Assembly: GCA_024516155.1 (NCBI GenBank)
Contig: JAJJXM010000063.1
Coordinates: 186,001-250,000, forward strand
Source of the DNA: Pyronema omphalodes
Taxonomy: Eukaryota; Ascomycota; Pezizomycetes; Pezizales; Pyronemataceae
Direction of reading: 5' to 3'
DNA: 64,000 nt
Part shown: in pieces, positions 11,323 through 24,293 of the stretch
Layout of the letters: each line of letters starts with the position of its first letter
Position numbering within the stretch: position 1 is the stretch's first letter
Notes under the pieces: model-generated
The model's input: the letters and a program-made list of their open reading frames with translations, nothing else
Databases searched by the model: none
Told to the model about the DNA's origin: nothing
Position numbers and translations under genes: made by a program

Positions 11323-12868
11323 ATGAAGGCCTCTATCATTGTTTTTGCCGCAGCAGCGCTGCTCAACGGAGCCCATGCTTTCTTCCGCATGCCCTGTGCT
11401 GGTCCTTTGATCTTGGAGAGGTTTGTCAAGATTTCAACAGTTTATGTTCATCCTTGCTTATTCTCTGCATTAGATCCGACCCTATTGTCAATCCTGGAGC
11501 TGTCTCAACCCATCTTCACAATGTCGTCGGCGCAAATGCGTTCAACTTCACCATGAATTACAAGGACGCCGTTAGTGCAACTTGTTCGACTTGCAAGGCC
11601 AAGGCTGACAAGAGCAACTATTGGATTGTGCGTTGAAGAATTCCGTTTTTGAGAGTATTTGCTAATCCGTTTCAGCCCAACTTGTTTGTAAAGGCGAAGA
11701 ATGGATCTTTCCACAACGTCAACAACGGTGGAGCAACCATCTACTACCTTCAGCGTCGCGGCAGCCCTGATGAAGAACTTATCCCCTTCCCCGAGGGCTT
11801 TCGCATGGTAGCTGGTAACCCGATGATCCGCTCATTGGCTACTGGAGCACAAAAGAACGGTGCAAGCTTTGCTTGCCTTGGGACGAACAAGCCCGAGACA
11901 CGTTATATTCCGAACTACAAGTGTCCCTAGTAAGTCTCAATGACCATATACATCAATCAGGGCTGACAAAACGCAGTGGCCTCCGTGCTCAGATGGTCAT
12001 GCCCTCCTGTTGGGACGGTGTCAATCTTGACTCCCCAGACCACAAGTCCCACGTCGCCTATCCATCTTTGATTGATAACGGAAAGTGTCCACCTACTCAC
12101 CCCAAGCGTTTCATCACCCTCTTCTACGAGTTTCTCTTCGATATTGCGTCTTGGGATAGTGAATGGAACGGCGATCGACACCCTTTCGTTCTCTCCAATG
12201 GTGACCGTACCGGCTACTCCTTCCATGCAGACTTCCTCAACGGATGGGAAACCCCCATTCTTAAGCGCGCTATCAAAGAATGCAATGCCGCGTCTGGAGC
12301 CATCGAAGAGTGCAAGGTCCTCGATCTCTTCACTGACAAGGAGATGAACGACTGTATCGTTCCTCCGTCCGTAAAGGAGAAAACCACTGGCTGGTTAGAC
12401 CGTCTCCCTGGTTGCAACCCTATCCAGCCCGGTCCCAAAAACGCAGTCCAGCAAATCAACTGTGGTGCCACAACTGTCATTGGGCCAAAGACCACCTACT
12501 CTACCGACGTTTCCGCAAAGGGATGGAAGTATATAGGATGTGCCAACGACGACCTTGGAGATCGTACTCTTCCGGTTCGTTACGCAAAAAACGACATGAC
12601 CGTTGAAAAGTGTATCGACTACTGTGTCAGCAAGGGTTACACCTACGCTGGTCTCGAATACACCGAGGAGTGCTTCTGCGGCAACTCAGTTGCCCAGTCC
12701 AGACTCGGCGCCCAGAAGTGTACCATGCCTTGTGGCGGAGACTCGTCTCAGTACTGCGGAGGTCCTCTGAAGTTGTCACTTTACCAGAAAAACAAACCCG
12801 TCAAGAGACCTAGAGCTGCTGCTGCTGCTCCAGCCAGTGGAAGACTTAACTCTCGCAGAATGAGATAA
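11323..12868 (+). CDS. secreted DUF1996 + WSC domain protein
   Basis: Four exons (11323-11420, 11474-11627, 11676-11929, 11977-12868) join to 465 aa. Introns are 53, 48 and 47 nt with GT-AG ends. A signal peptide is evident (residues 1-19, cleavage likely after GAHA). Residues about 20-310 form a DUF1996 domain, seen in FRMPCAGPL, the conserved SDPIVNPG / HLHNVVG block and GLRAQMVMPSCWDG with cysteine-rich loops. Residues about 350-445 form a WSC domain, a carbohydrate-binding Cys-rich module with eight spaced cysteines (YIGCANDD, CIDYC, ECFCGN, CTMPCGG, YCGG). The tail is Ala/Arg-rich. It probably acts in the cell wall or the extracellular matrix. DUF1996+WSC is a common pairing in filamentous fungi; the biochemical activity is unknown. 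Confidence 0.93.
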
Positions 12869-14412
12869 AGCATCTAAGCGTGGTATGTTTAATCATCTTA
12901 GGGAAGAAATATTCTGTTGTCATTATTGTTTCGAGTTGCTTGTCATATCTTCTATTCTTTGTAAGTTTTTGCGGGATGGTCATATGCTTGGTATCAAATA
13001 TCTTGTAGTGTAAACATTGTCTTCAAGCTTTTGGAACGAGTGGTTCAACACCACTTATGAAATTAGCTTTTGGAGAGGAATAAAGTGGGTGGTTACACGA
13101 AAAACTTTCAACCTTATTCCAGTGACACCTTCTGTGATAAATTTAAATGTCTCTGAACTTGACAATCGCGGATGAACCGTTATCCCACATGTATTCATCG
13201 TTGGAGACATTGATAACAACTTCGCCGATCATTGGAGGTCAATCGGATTCGGCCCCCACAGTCCCTACCGGCTAAAAATACACCATCATCCCTGTTTGCC
13301 CGCGCGTATGCATAATCGTCATTGCGCGCGCGTCCAGGGAGATGCACAGAAATCTTCTGACTCCTCCTCATTAACCAATAGTTGCCATGAGATAGGTGCA
13401 TTGAAATGCGTAATTCGTAGAAAATAATGCAGTTTGTTGCATAGTATTGAGGTCTGTATGTAGTCATGAACAACTCCTTCGCAAGCCCGTACGCAATCTC
13501 GTACGTAGTATAGGTAGGTGTCGCATAACGTAGGCTGTATGTAGCCAAGATCTCACGGATGCCACATGGTTATTTATGCAATACAGCAGGTGATGGCTCG
13601 GTTTAATATCGTTCCGCTTGTTGCACGGTATGTAGTTCTGATGAGACTTGTTGTTGATAGGAAAAGACTCATTGGTTTCCCGAAATTGTTGGATCTCGGT
13701 AGCTTATCTGCCTATGTGGCGATAGTCCTTGATCCTGTTGGATACATATAAGGTACTGTGGATTATGAGATGGTCGGGTGTAATTGTATAAGTTCGGCGA
13801 GTCGATCTCCTGCTGTACTGTTAGTAAGCTTGTGGTGATCTAGCCGGGAGATCGGCGTGGGGGTTGAAGAAATTCAATCGGGGAAAGGTGAAGGGATCCA
13901 CAGTTTCTATTGATTTGTATTATTTTCCGATGATATTCGTTGTCGTCGGTGGACGGTCAAGTTGAGGTGGGTCGGTTTCTAGCGTCGCCGTTAGGGCTGA
14001 GCTGCAGGGTCGCCATCTTGGGCAAGTGTTGCTTCGTTCCGGTGGGGTAGTTGTAAATGTTGTGAGACCTAATTAAATAGCCAATCAACAGTGCCTTTAC
14101 CAGCTGTCGAATTTCATCCGGTAGGCAACTTGTAAATGATGTAAGACCTAATGACTTACGCAATCTATTAGCTGCCAAACTTCATCAAGCGTTGTTTATT
14201 AATCGTCCAATGATCTACAGGTGGACCTGCAGCCGCTTCGTATCGGTATGACTTGTGGGGACACGACAGCCATACGTAGATCCTGTCAATTAGAGTCATT
14301 ATAGTAAAATTTTCTGATGCATGGTGATATATAAGTCGTGTGTCGTGCTCGCTGAGTGTGTTGTTCGGTATCAATTTGAGATTCAGTGAAACATTAAAGA
14401 AATTGCGATAAC
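12869..14412. other. intergenic region between DUF1996-WSC and monooxygenase genes
   Basis: No supported gene. A 117-codon minus-strand frame at 13548-13195 starts with TTG, has no motif and is not called. The final few hundred bases are the likely promoter of the monooxygenase. Confidence 0.35.
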
Positions 14413-16492
14413 ATGAGCGACACCGCAGAAGTGACGAAGAAGACGAGAGTATGTGTGATTGGAGCGGGTAATTAACTCCCTGGGCTACTCGGAACATGGC
14501 CTCGGGAAACGGCATAACTAATCTCTCGGGGTTTCGCAGGATGGTACGGCATTGTTGCTGCCAAAACGTACACCACAACGCGACCTGACAAAGCTCCCGG
14601 AACATTTGCTAATCCCCGGGTTTCTGCAGATATCTCCAAGTCGAGCCTACAATTGACATAACCCTCCTCGAATCCAACCCCACCCCTGGAGGTACCTGGT
14701 CCCGTGACAGAGTCCACCCCGAACTCCGCGCACAGCAACCATACGGGGTCTATGAATACGCCGACCTACCTCTCCCCGTCGAGGGTATTGCGGACCCTTA
14801 CAACACCTTCATCCCATCGGAGAAGCTTCATGAGTATATCCTAAGTTACGCCACCAAGTTCGGTGTTCTCGATAAGATCCGCTGCAACTCTCCGGTGAGA
14901 AAACTGGAAAGAGATGGAAGCGGGAAGCGATGGCGAGTGTGGGTAGGTGAAGCCATCGAGGCGGAAGAATACGATAAGGTGATCATTGCCACTGGCTTGA
15001 CTTCGCGACCAAATCTACCGGATAATCTCAACCTAGACTCATTTACATCAAGATGGCTTCATAGCCGCGATGTCGGTGCACACTATGACTTCCTCACTTC
15101 CCCGTTATGTAAAACAATCGTTGTCTACGGCGGTGGTAAATCAGCTCTCGACGCTGCATACCTAGGTGCTAAACACGGCAAGAAAGTCGAATGGATAATC
15201 CGTCCGGATAATGAAGGGAATGGAGCATCAGGGATTTACCCCGCCGAGATCCTGGGACAGAATACCAATGATGTGGTAGGCTCAAGATGGGGAGCTAGTC
15301 AACATCCGAGTTTGGATTTAATGGAGCGAAAGCATTGGAGTTATGGGTTCTTTCATGCAGGCGGAAATCGGCTTGGGTATTGGTTTCATTGGTGGTGGTG
15401 GGGATATCTAGGAAGATGGATGGATAAGTGGGCCGGGTATGAGAAGAGTGAGAATATGAAGAAACTGAGGCCGCTGGTGAAGGAGCGAGCGTAAGTGTCA
15501 TACCCAAAATCCTTAGTCATACGATATCACCCGAAAATATAGCGAAAAGTTGAGCTGACCATCGCGCAGCGCTTTCTGGGCAAACGTCCCCGCCGCCATC
15601 GCGAATCACCCGGACACTTTAGAACATATTCATTCTGGCAAAAATATCACCGTACACCGTGCCACAATTACCTCCGTTTCCGGTAACACAGTGGAAACTA
15701 CCGCCGGCACCTTCCCCGCCGACGCCCTTATCCTCGCAACCGGCTGGAAGACGACTGAACCTATTTATTCCTCCGAACTTGCCGCCGAAATTGGGGTTCC
15801 ACAGCCTCTAGAAACCTACCCTGATGATTTACGCCAAAAGTGGGAAGACCTCGACACCCGAGCCGAAGCAGAGATCCTGAAGCTATTCCCTCGTCTACAT
15901 GGAGCGCCGGAGGATTGGAAATCCAAGAAACCCATGACAGAAACCCCATACCGCTTATACCGTAACATAGTTCCCACTGAACTAGCAGCAAAGCATGATA
16001 GAAGCATTACATTCGTCGGTGCGATTGCTTGTTTAAACACTGCTATTGCTTCTGAAGCAGTAGCACTCTGGGCTGTAGCTTGGATGACGGAAAATAAACG
16101 AGGTCCTGTTTGGGGACCTCATGACTCTTTCAAAAGTAAGGAGGAGGTGGAGTGGGAGGTTGCTATGCGGAATGCCTTTGCCAGGAGGAGATATCAGTAT
16201 GCGGGTACGAGTCAGCCTTATACTTTGTATGAATATCAGCCGGTTTGTCACCCACTCTCTTTTTTTTCCCGTGCCGCTTTGAGCCGAGTGCGAGTCTGTG
16301 TCAAGTGCATAAACTGACGGTCAGTAGATGGTTGATAAAATGATGATGGAATTGGGGGTGAATCCATATAGGAAGGGAGGAGGGTGGTGGCAGGAGTTGT
16401 TTGGGACCTATTTCCCAAAAGATTATAAGGGGTTTGTTGAGGAGTGGATTGTGAAGAAGGATGAGATGGCTAAATTGCCAAACCACTCTTGA
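14413..16492 (+). CDS. FAD-dependent monooxygenase (FMO / Baeyer-Villiger-like)
   Basis: Five exons (14413-14467, 14540-14567, 14630-15490, 15570-16242, 16328-16492) join in frame to 593 aa. The second exon is only 28 nt. The FAD-binding Rossmann motif is GAGWYG (residues 17-22), followed by the acidic strand end LLE and GGTW. The NADPH motif is GGGKSA (about residue 194), and the second-half FAD motif is LILATGW (about 368-374). A region FTSRWLHSRDV resembles the FxGxxxHS fingerprint of flavin monooxygenases, with Ser in place of the Gly. Introns have GT-AG ends and two clear CTAAC/CTAATC branch points. It probably oxygenates a small lipophilic or nitrogen/sulphur compound in secondary metabolism or detoxification; the substrate cannot be inferred. 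The gene immediately downstream is an uncharacterised multi-exon candidate on the same strand. Confidence 0.92.
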
Positions 16493-16749
16493 GAGGAGTT
16501 TTGGATGGAGAGTGGTCTACATTTACTTTGTGGTTGATACCAGAGCATATAATTTTAATTCAATGACATGACTATGAAATTGGTTATAATTCTTCAAATT
16601 GTACATACGGAAGAAATGTAAATGATGGATCTGCCCAATTCCAGCCATAATTCACTTCCTTTTTGAAACCGGCGAACTCGCATTCGCGTGATGGCCGATG
16701 ATTTCTCACACGACTCGGGTCCCTGGCAAGGTCACTTAGCCGCCGCCGC

Positions 16750-17645
16750 TATTTACCGTCGGCGCTTTCCAGGTCGCAGCCTATGCACGCGATACCGATA
16801 TGTGTGGTAGTCAAGCCCTGTTAATATTTGCACTGTAATTGATAAGAGCTATTCATGGCTGTCAGGTATCTACGAGGCATCAATCCGAGATCCGGACACC
16901 GGAGAAGACCCAGTGACCAGGCTCAGCTTCCACAAGGCGGAAAAGGCTTTCTTGACCATCGGAGCAAGCCTGATGAATCGCCTCGATATTTATTGTCTCA
17001 ATAATAACAAGCCCACTGTCGCAAGTAGCGAATCCACCTCCATCTACTCCCTTGTGATACAGTGGGGGTTTGTGTTCGACACTAATCATAGCTCATCACT
17101 CATTTACTAAGCCCCAAGCCACGATTGTCTAGTGCTATTATACCCTGGAGATATCGATACCCCACTCCCTCGCTACCAGATTAACCCCGGTATGGCATGT
17201 ATTCCTCGATCAGAACCTAAAGAAAGCGGTATGGCCAGACTGGCGAGCCTTGAATCATACCTACAGCTTACTGTGTACAACTTGCTTGGTGCGCCACACC
17301 TACCGGATAGGATGGATGGTGTTGTGTAACACTTCTTGGGACTAACCGAAACAAGCCGCCCAGTCGCCCAGTCAAGAGCATCCATCACCACTACTAAGGC
17401 ATCGAATATCCGCAGAAGCTGATATTCCAATCGAAGAAATTTTGGACTGGATCGGGAAGTTTTGCTTGCTTATGATACATAAATCAACCGGTTTGGGAAG
17501 CTTATGCACTGCCGCAGAAGCTTTTGTGATGGATTTTTCTTGTGATGACTGGCTATCGGTGGAACAAGAGGATTTATGGTTACTTACCGCGACAACCGGT
17601 GTGGGGTTAGAAAAGATTGGCAGAGAACTTGTTTTTTTGCTTTGA
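16750..17645 (+). CDS. cryptic multi-exon gene, function unknown (5' end unresolved)
   Basis: A chain of short coding blocks joins in frame through plausible introns. It begins with a block ending at 16806 (reads VAAYARDTDMCG), followed by 16866-17067, 17119-17288 and 17356-17645. The introns are 59, 51 and 67 nt; the last has donor GTGCGC and branch point GGACTAACC. Combined, the blocks encode a soluble protein of about 240 residues without signal peptide or obvious membrane helix, ending in TGA. The first exon and the true start were not found, because a stop lies just before the first block. A further coding-like block (about 17618-17799) may be an alternative last exon. No family was recognised. 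It starts about 260 bp after the monooxygenase stop on the same strand, so co-regulation is possible but not shown. Confidence 0.4.
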
Positions 17646-17799
17646 AATGAGGTATCCTATAGGGTTTCGCCGGTTAGAAGAGGGGTTTGGGGGAGGTTCC
17701 TGTCTGGCGGACCTGTGCAGGTGGATGTTCTTAGGGTTGGAAAGAGGGGAAAAGACGAAAGTGCAGCTTAAGAACCCATTAAAGGCGTGGGTGTGGTGA

Positions 17800-18840
17800 A
17801 ACAGGATACCTATTAGCTGATAAATAGCCGGATGGAAGGAAGGTTGACTGTAAAACTTGATTCAGTTGGAGACGTGTCGAAATACTGGTGGCCCGGACGG
17901 CTCGATGATGGGAATTTGTGAGATTTGATGTAGCTGTGCGGTTCAGGTCTTACGCCGGTTGGCCTGGTCCTCTCACACTGGTAACGGTAGTCTGCTCAAA
18001 ATCCAAGATGGTGTAGAGGCTTAGTACTTAGTTTGATACCTTGGAGTGAAAGACCTCTCACAAGATGTTTCTCAGGTGAGATTTTCAAAGCTCTGGCCAA
18101 CTCAACAAGCAAACATAGTGGCATCCTGAAATTGTAAAGATGGTGTGTTGATTCTTGTTTGTCTCCTTGTCTCGTATGGGGGAAACGTTTTAACTCCGCG
18201 AAAAACGCCTTGTGTGCAGTCTAGACAACGAAAAGGGTCATTCTAGTACTGTTGTGACGTGCTGTGGATAGATTCGCTTTCTACAACTGTCTGCCGGTCT
18301 TCATCAATGCCCTGTGGTCTGTGGTCTTGGAAATATATCTCACCGTGTTATTGGCCGGCTGATATTCGAAGAGTGATGCACTCAGCAGAATCTGCATGTA
18401 GTCTTCTACGATGCATATCGATTTGCTGAAGAAGCCCTTTCAGGAAGGACAAAGGAGCAAACTTTACAATCTTCATTCCTAGTGAATTTGATAGTGATTA
18501 TCATTGTTATGAACACGTTTTATCCAGCGGCAATCAGATCGGATAAAAGTATTGCATCCATCGGATGCTCTCTCAGGAGTCTTATTATCATCAAAAGCGC
18601 TTCCACGGCTATACTTACCCTCAAAATAACGCCAATTCTTAGTAATTCTTCTTTATTCATAACAAATGATGAACATTCCAACTTGCCGTAGCTTTGGAAA
18701 TCTCCATCTCATATCCGTGGTTAAATTTTGCCGGCGTTAAAAGTTTTGTCGTGTTGGTCCAATCGAGTGCACAAGTACCGTATCATCCATATTAAATTTT
18801 GAGAACAAACTCTCAAAGTACCCCTAACAATCATCTGATT
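17800..18840. other. gene-free stretch
   Basis: No gene or structured element supported; short AT-rich open frames only. Confidence 0.35.
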
Positions 18841-19245
18841 AAAATCTGCAACAAAAACCGCGGCAATCCTGTTCCGGTCTATATCTACCGCGATGTGCGT
18901 CTAATAGATTAACCCTCAACACTACCGAGCTGAGCCCATCGAGTGAGCGCTTGCACAACCTACCACGCGGATAATTAATGTCATGACATTCTTCAGAAAA
19001 CCGCTGCAGCATCTTCCGATATCTTTTGTGGCGTTAATGCGTCTAATAGATTAATCTTCTGAGCACCCGGAGCACGGAGTGCACACCGAGTGAGCGCTTG
19101 CGTAACCACCCGTGCGCGGATAACCCGATAATGCAAAACGTAATCTATCCCGCTTCCGCGAGTTAATATAATCACTATCCCCGTACAACAGCGGCTATTA
19201 AAGGCCTATCAACAAAAAGCCGCGCTGCAGCATGCGGCGTGGTAG
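18841..19245. repeat. diverged tandem repeat, about 142-bp period
   Basis: The strings GTCTAATAGATTAA (18899 and 19041) and GAGTGAGCGCTTGC (18941 and 19088) recur with a period of 142-147 bp. Each unit starts with an A-rich then CCGC-containing segment, and a partial third unit starts near 19205 (AACAAAAAGCCGCGC). Units share roughly 65-75% of bases by eye. No coding potential was seen. Confidence 0.6.
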
Positions 19246-19783
19246 GTTTGGTAATCGAGTTACTTGCCGCCTTATCCGCATGGCGTCTGAAGGTCTTCTG
19301 ATTTTCTTAGAGTTTTTCTAGGTCTTAAGCACTACAGTGGACTGTATCATACTTTGTATCTATACATCACATTTGAGTTCATCTGAACTTTTTTGTGCAT
19401 ATATGGATAGGATCCACTATGGTTGATTAGTTATCGCGCTACGGGTAACTAGAATATGCGCCTAGAATCTAACGTTTTTTACAGCAGGTGAATATTGCCG
19501 ATCCCGCGTAGGATGCGTCAATCGATCCACAATGCTTTAGTTCTTACTGTTGAGGACCTGAGTTTACAAATGGCACATGCCATACAATTCGGAGATAGCA
19601 ATTATGCAGCTATCAACTTCAAATGGTTCCTGAAAAAAGATAAAACATCACGAGATGTATGATAGCTAACCTAACCACAATCATCAAAGGAAATATATTT
19701 AGTACTTCCTGGAAGAAAATTATCTTGGCATCGCAGTTGTGCGGAGGGCAAAAATCGGACAGTGATACGACAGAACGCCGGAC
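19246..19783. other. gene-free stretch
   Basis: Nothing supported beyond short AT-rich open frames. Confidence 0.3.
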
Positions 19784-19862
19784 TTACCTTTTTGCCCTTA
19801 GTAATAGCCCCACAGTACACAGCCACAGCCTCGAGATTTGTCCGGAGTATGGAATAGTGATA

Positions 19863-20324
19863 TTAGTGACAGCCCGGTGAGATAGGTGGAATACATACCA
19901 CAGTCGACTGTAGAGTGGATACCGATAGCGCTGTAGGCGCGAGTATGGTTCGATCTTCAAGATTTCCCCGCTTTTCGTCCGCCAGCAAAACGATATGGCT
20001 GCATGAAAACGATACATAGGAAAGTGCGATGAAGGTGTGGAATGTGATTGGAAGAAGATATGACTTGTCATCATTTGAATGAGCACAGAATTCATGCTTC
20101 GCTTCATTTTTTATTCCTCGCTTGATTTTCGTGATTTTCGTAGTCAGAACTGTAAGCTTAAAATCGCTTGCCAAATTAGTGACAACCCCTGCTGTAGCAC
20201 GATTCATCAATTTAGAAAACTCACGAGTATGGTCGTGACTAAACATAACCGCGAGAGGGGTGATGACGAGGAGAATACTACATAGAGTAAGGAATATGTG
20301 GCTCAGCTTACCACAGACTGTCAT
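19863..20324 (-). CDS. possible membrane-protein gene or fragment
   Basis: A 153-codon minus-strand frame from the ATG at 20324 to a stop at 19863. It has a strongly hydrophobic N-terminal segment (residues about 8-27), a second hydrophobic stretch near residues 88-110 and a basic middle. Near the 3' end a GTATGT donor-like site occurs, and a further frame (about 19870-19784) again contains a short hydrophobic helix, so the true gene may have more exons. No family was recognised. It could equally be a decayed receptor gene. Confidence 0.28.
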   Translation of the reverse strand: MTVCGKLSHIFLTLCSILLVITPLAVMFSHDHTREFSKLMNRATAGVVTNLASDFKLTVLTTKITKIKRGIKNEAKHEFCAHSNDDKSYLLPITFHTFIALSYVSFSCSHIVLLADEKRGNLEDRTILAPTALSVSTLQSTVVCIPPISPGCH

Positions 20325-20354
20325 GTGGCGTTCGCGGCTACCATCAAAGGGCAA

Positions 20355-23300
20355 ACATCAACCCTTTTTTTTTGTGAAAACTGAGGAACTCTGAAAAGTT
20401 TCTAATGATAGATGAGAAGTGCGAAATTGAATGCACAGTGTAAGATACTTGTCGCACTGTGGCTAGTGCATCAGCACCTCGTCTCAGCAGCCACACTTAT
20501 AGCAGGCGCCACAGCGAGTGCGCAGGTACCAATTACTAGCGCATAAGCTTCAACCTCGATTGATAGCCGGACGCCCTTTCGTTATGAATCTTTCGAAATG
20601 AGATTGATATATCGTTAACTACAATCCCAGTCAAATCGGGGTTTTCTTCTTGCTATTTTTATTTCTACCCTTTCGATACACGATCAGCTTACGATGGAGA
20701 TTCGCCATGTGCTGTAAGAGCGGGACGGCTGTGTAACCTAAAATTAGATTGACGATGTATGTATGTAGGTACTCTGTCATCTGGAGAAAGAAGAAAGTTT
20801 CTTGATATGCATGGTCAGTCATTGTCATGTGTTTGTTTCATGAGATGTTTACTATATGAATATAGGGAGACATTTGATAGTGAAGAGTTGAATCACGGTA
20901 ACAAAGAGCAGCTCAGCAGACTCATTAATCTAAATCCTACGGGGAATTAAGAGAAACATTGTTTTTGCATCCTTATCAAACTCTAAACACGACTCAGAAG
21001 TTTACATTCTATTCTTGTGGTCTTCCAGCCCCTAGATTTCACAAAAACCTTCTGCCTGGATAGACTTGTTTCGGGTATCTTCCGTGAATCAAGGCCTTGA
21101 TCAGTCTTACCTTATTCTCAATAAACTTCTTCAAAATATCATCTTTAGCTTACTTGACTTGTCTGAAAGCAGCTATCCAGTGTATATTTGTATCTCGTCT
21201 GGTTTCCGGCATTTTGTCATACACGTAATCAGACTTGCATGCGTGATACATACTGCTCTCCCGCTGCTATTTCAGTAGCACTAGTGAAACGAGTTGATGC
21301 CATTTTTGAATCATGAAGAAACAGTTTTCAATCCCTTACGTGAATATGCTCAATGTCATATGAGAGGTATTTCAGGTTACAGCACTAAACACTCAATTTC
21401 GTGGTTGATTATCGGGAGGCCGGGCTCGGAGAAGCCCTAAGCCTTGTCCTACGGGATTTCAGAGTTGAAGGTTTTGTGTCGTACTTTATCCATGACTTCG
21501 CCATACACATGTGCCACATCTGCACTGTGTGGCTTGCGTAACATGGGGTGAATCGAACATCCCGAACCTTTGATCCGGTAAACGTAAGGGATCAAAGATC
21601 AGGCAACCGTGATATTTTCTTTTGTAAATACAGAATATGATGCCATAGAGTGTCTGATATCATAGTATACAACTTTATTAAATGATATCTACTGCAGAAG
21701 AGACAAGTGAAAACTTGGAAGTGAAGTGAGGTTCTATAACAAGAATCGGTACCCCAGCCGAGGCTGTGCTGTCTCTGCAACTAAAGTTCAGGAATACATC
21801 TGAGCACAGACAGCGGTTGGATTTTCATAAAATTTTCACCGGGTTGATTGTTAATTAATAACTTATTGTATCAGAGTAAGTTTTTGGACAGAACTATGTA
21901 GTATGAACACATACACATTTCGCAAGAACATTGTAAGCACCAGTTCCCGGTTTTCATTCAATGCAATGCTATCGGGATCGGAATGTCCTGCAACAACATT
22001 ATCATTATCATTATCGTTTTCTTATCTCAGCCCTACGTTAAAACTTTCCTTTCTGTGTTCTGGGAAAATATTCTATTGGAGCCACAGCCGCACCGGACCG
22101 TATGCGTGTGGCTCAATGAGATCCTGAATAGGGCTTGTCAACCCAATGTGGCTAAGGGTGGCTAAACCCTGTTGATTTGTTTGTTTCTTTTCGCTTGCAT
22201 GTGGCTCAACGGCGCATACATACATATGCCGATGATTGCCGTGCCTGGTACTGTGTGCCATCCATCACAACCCGTCCCAACACGTTTCTTTTCATTGATA
22301 AAATTCGGATTAATTTTTGCACGACGGTATGGTTGTTGGTATGTAGATATCTTCAATTCTGTCTTGGGATTTTCATCGCCGGTCTCCTTACCAACTGCAA
22401 GGAAATCTCATAATGACAAAGTGCGACGGGAAAGCGGCATTTAGCTGAGAGCAACAATGCTAGACACGACTACCGCCCTACGCCTACGCAATTCGTGCAG
22501 TCCTGTGGAAATACTGCCGCAGCTCGGCTGGACCAGGACAAAGCATCAGTGACACGGACAGCATTTCGAGTGAAGTAGGCGAAAGATGGTAGGTGGCAAT
22601 CATTGAAGCGACTTGGTGTCTGTGCTAGACACTGTTGTCAGCAGGTATTGTTACATCAGTACAGCATTTGCACTTTACAAAATCTACCGCATTATCATGT
22701 GCATCCATAAATTGTCGGAACAATACTAAGGAAAAGAGATCACTAAAGCCACATCCGCTGCAACATACCGCTACTGGAAAGCGGGGCGAGACCACGGTGA
22801 CATGGCTATTGTTTAATCGGTTTAGTTTGCAGATTGCTATCATGTGTCTAAGCGAAATCGGTGGATTTTTTTCTTCAGCAAATGAATTCGTTGAAAAAAC
22901 GGCTCTTGTTTATTGTGTGGTTCGTTTCTGTTGGTTCTGAGGTCTTCCGCGTTTGCGTTTATGACTGATGTTGGCGAGCGATTGTCTACTACCCATTCAT
23001 GCACGCGTGGTAAGGCCCTTTAGACGGCTGACGAAATGACCAATGCAATGGCCAAGTTCCAACGATCCACAAAAATCATCTAAGCTTGTTTTGATTTTCG
23101 TCACACACAACATTTTGTTTTTGCCCTTTCAAAGATTCATCGGCGGGGCCAAGCATGAACGAATGACTGCCGTCCAGCGTGGATTCCGCTAGCTACAGCT
23201 GCGATGCGACGCTAGAAATGAAGAACCCCACCTGATATGGCATACGAGGGCGTAAATCGCGTGAAAGGTGCACCCCTATTATTTCGCATTATATGGTGTC

Positions 23301-24293
23301 GGCTATTTGCAAAGAGTAGTTCGTTGCTACCAGGACGGGAAGGCATGACGAATAAGGCATGAATTTTGCACCGTGCAAACATGAGTAAGAATTTCGGATG
23401 GTTCCTTCGACCCACATCTGTCCCTACCGTATTCTTGGGTTTCCGCAAGTACATGCTGTGATTCACCAAACAATTTACCAATTACTCTTTGTGCAAATTA
23501 AATATCCCTTGGAAAATCATAGGTATTGTACTACTAACGCAGCAAAACACAGTGATCACTGTTACCAATGTTTCTAGCGGCGATCATGTAGCTGGAGATC
23601 CTGCCGGTAATCTACAAACAAAACTTGTATTGACACCAGAACTGGGTTCACCTGTAGCAAGTATGTTGAATGTGGTAGTGACATGATCGATCTGGAATAA
23701 ACAAATATCATAACCCTATGATATGGTGAGCTGGCTGTGTATCTCCCTTGCTCTAGCTGAAATACATCTAAGATGCACACTTTTAAATAATTTCGCGTTT
23801 ATTGCGTTTACAGTATGCCACATACAAAGATTATGATGATGATTTGTTGTTCAATATAATATTTGCTCTTGCAGATTACTGTTGCCTGGCGGCCGATGAC
23901 CGAACCCCGGAAATCCAATTGCAAGGTGAAGTACGGATCCAAGGCACTATGCTGTGGACGGTTTACCCTTGGGCAAGAGCTGTCTGCCTTCTGTAGGAAG
24001 ACTGAAGGCCTACCACGGCAGGCTTGTTTCTCAAGACCACACACCCACACTCTTTTCTACCCCCGCCTCTGATCCAGTCTGTTGGGTACAAAAGGTATCT
24101 GGCAACCCATGGGCTCCACCAGCCACTGGACACCATTCCGCTATTGGGACCATACATTTATGTAGCTGTTGACTATTTCACTCCCTTGCTTCTTTCCGAG
24201 CCAAGTTATTACGCTAAGAGTGTGTGTTGTGCACTTGCTTTTTTGTATCCCCACGCCGGTCCCGGTCAATACCATCTAGACGTGCTATAATAT
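20355..24293. other. long gene-poor region
   Basis: Nearly 4 kb with no gene I can support. Open frames are short, overlapping and without motifs. The last few hundred bases are the presumed promoter of the DUF7582-like gene. Confidence 0.4.

Noticed and set aside
2264..16492. A secondary-metabolite cluster joining the AKR and the flavin monooxygenase
   Set aside because: The two genes are 11 kb apart with a receptor and a cell-wall protein between them, and no synthase, transporter or pathway regulator is recognisable.
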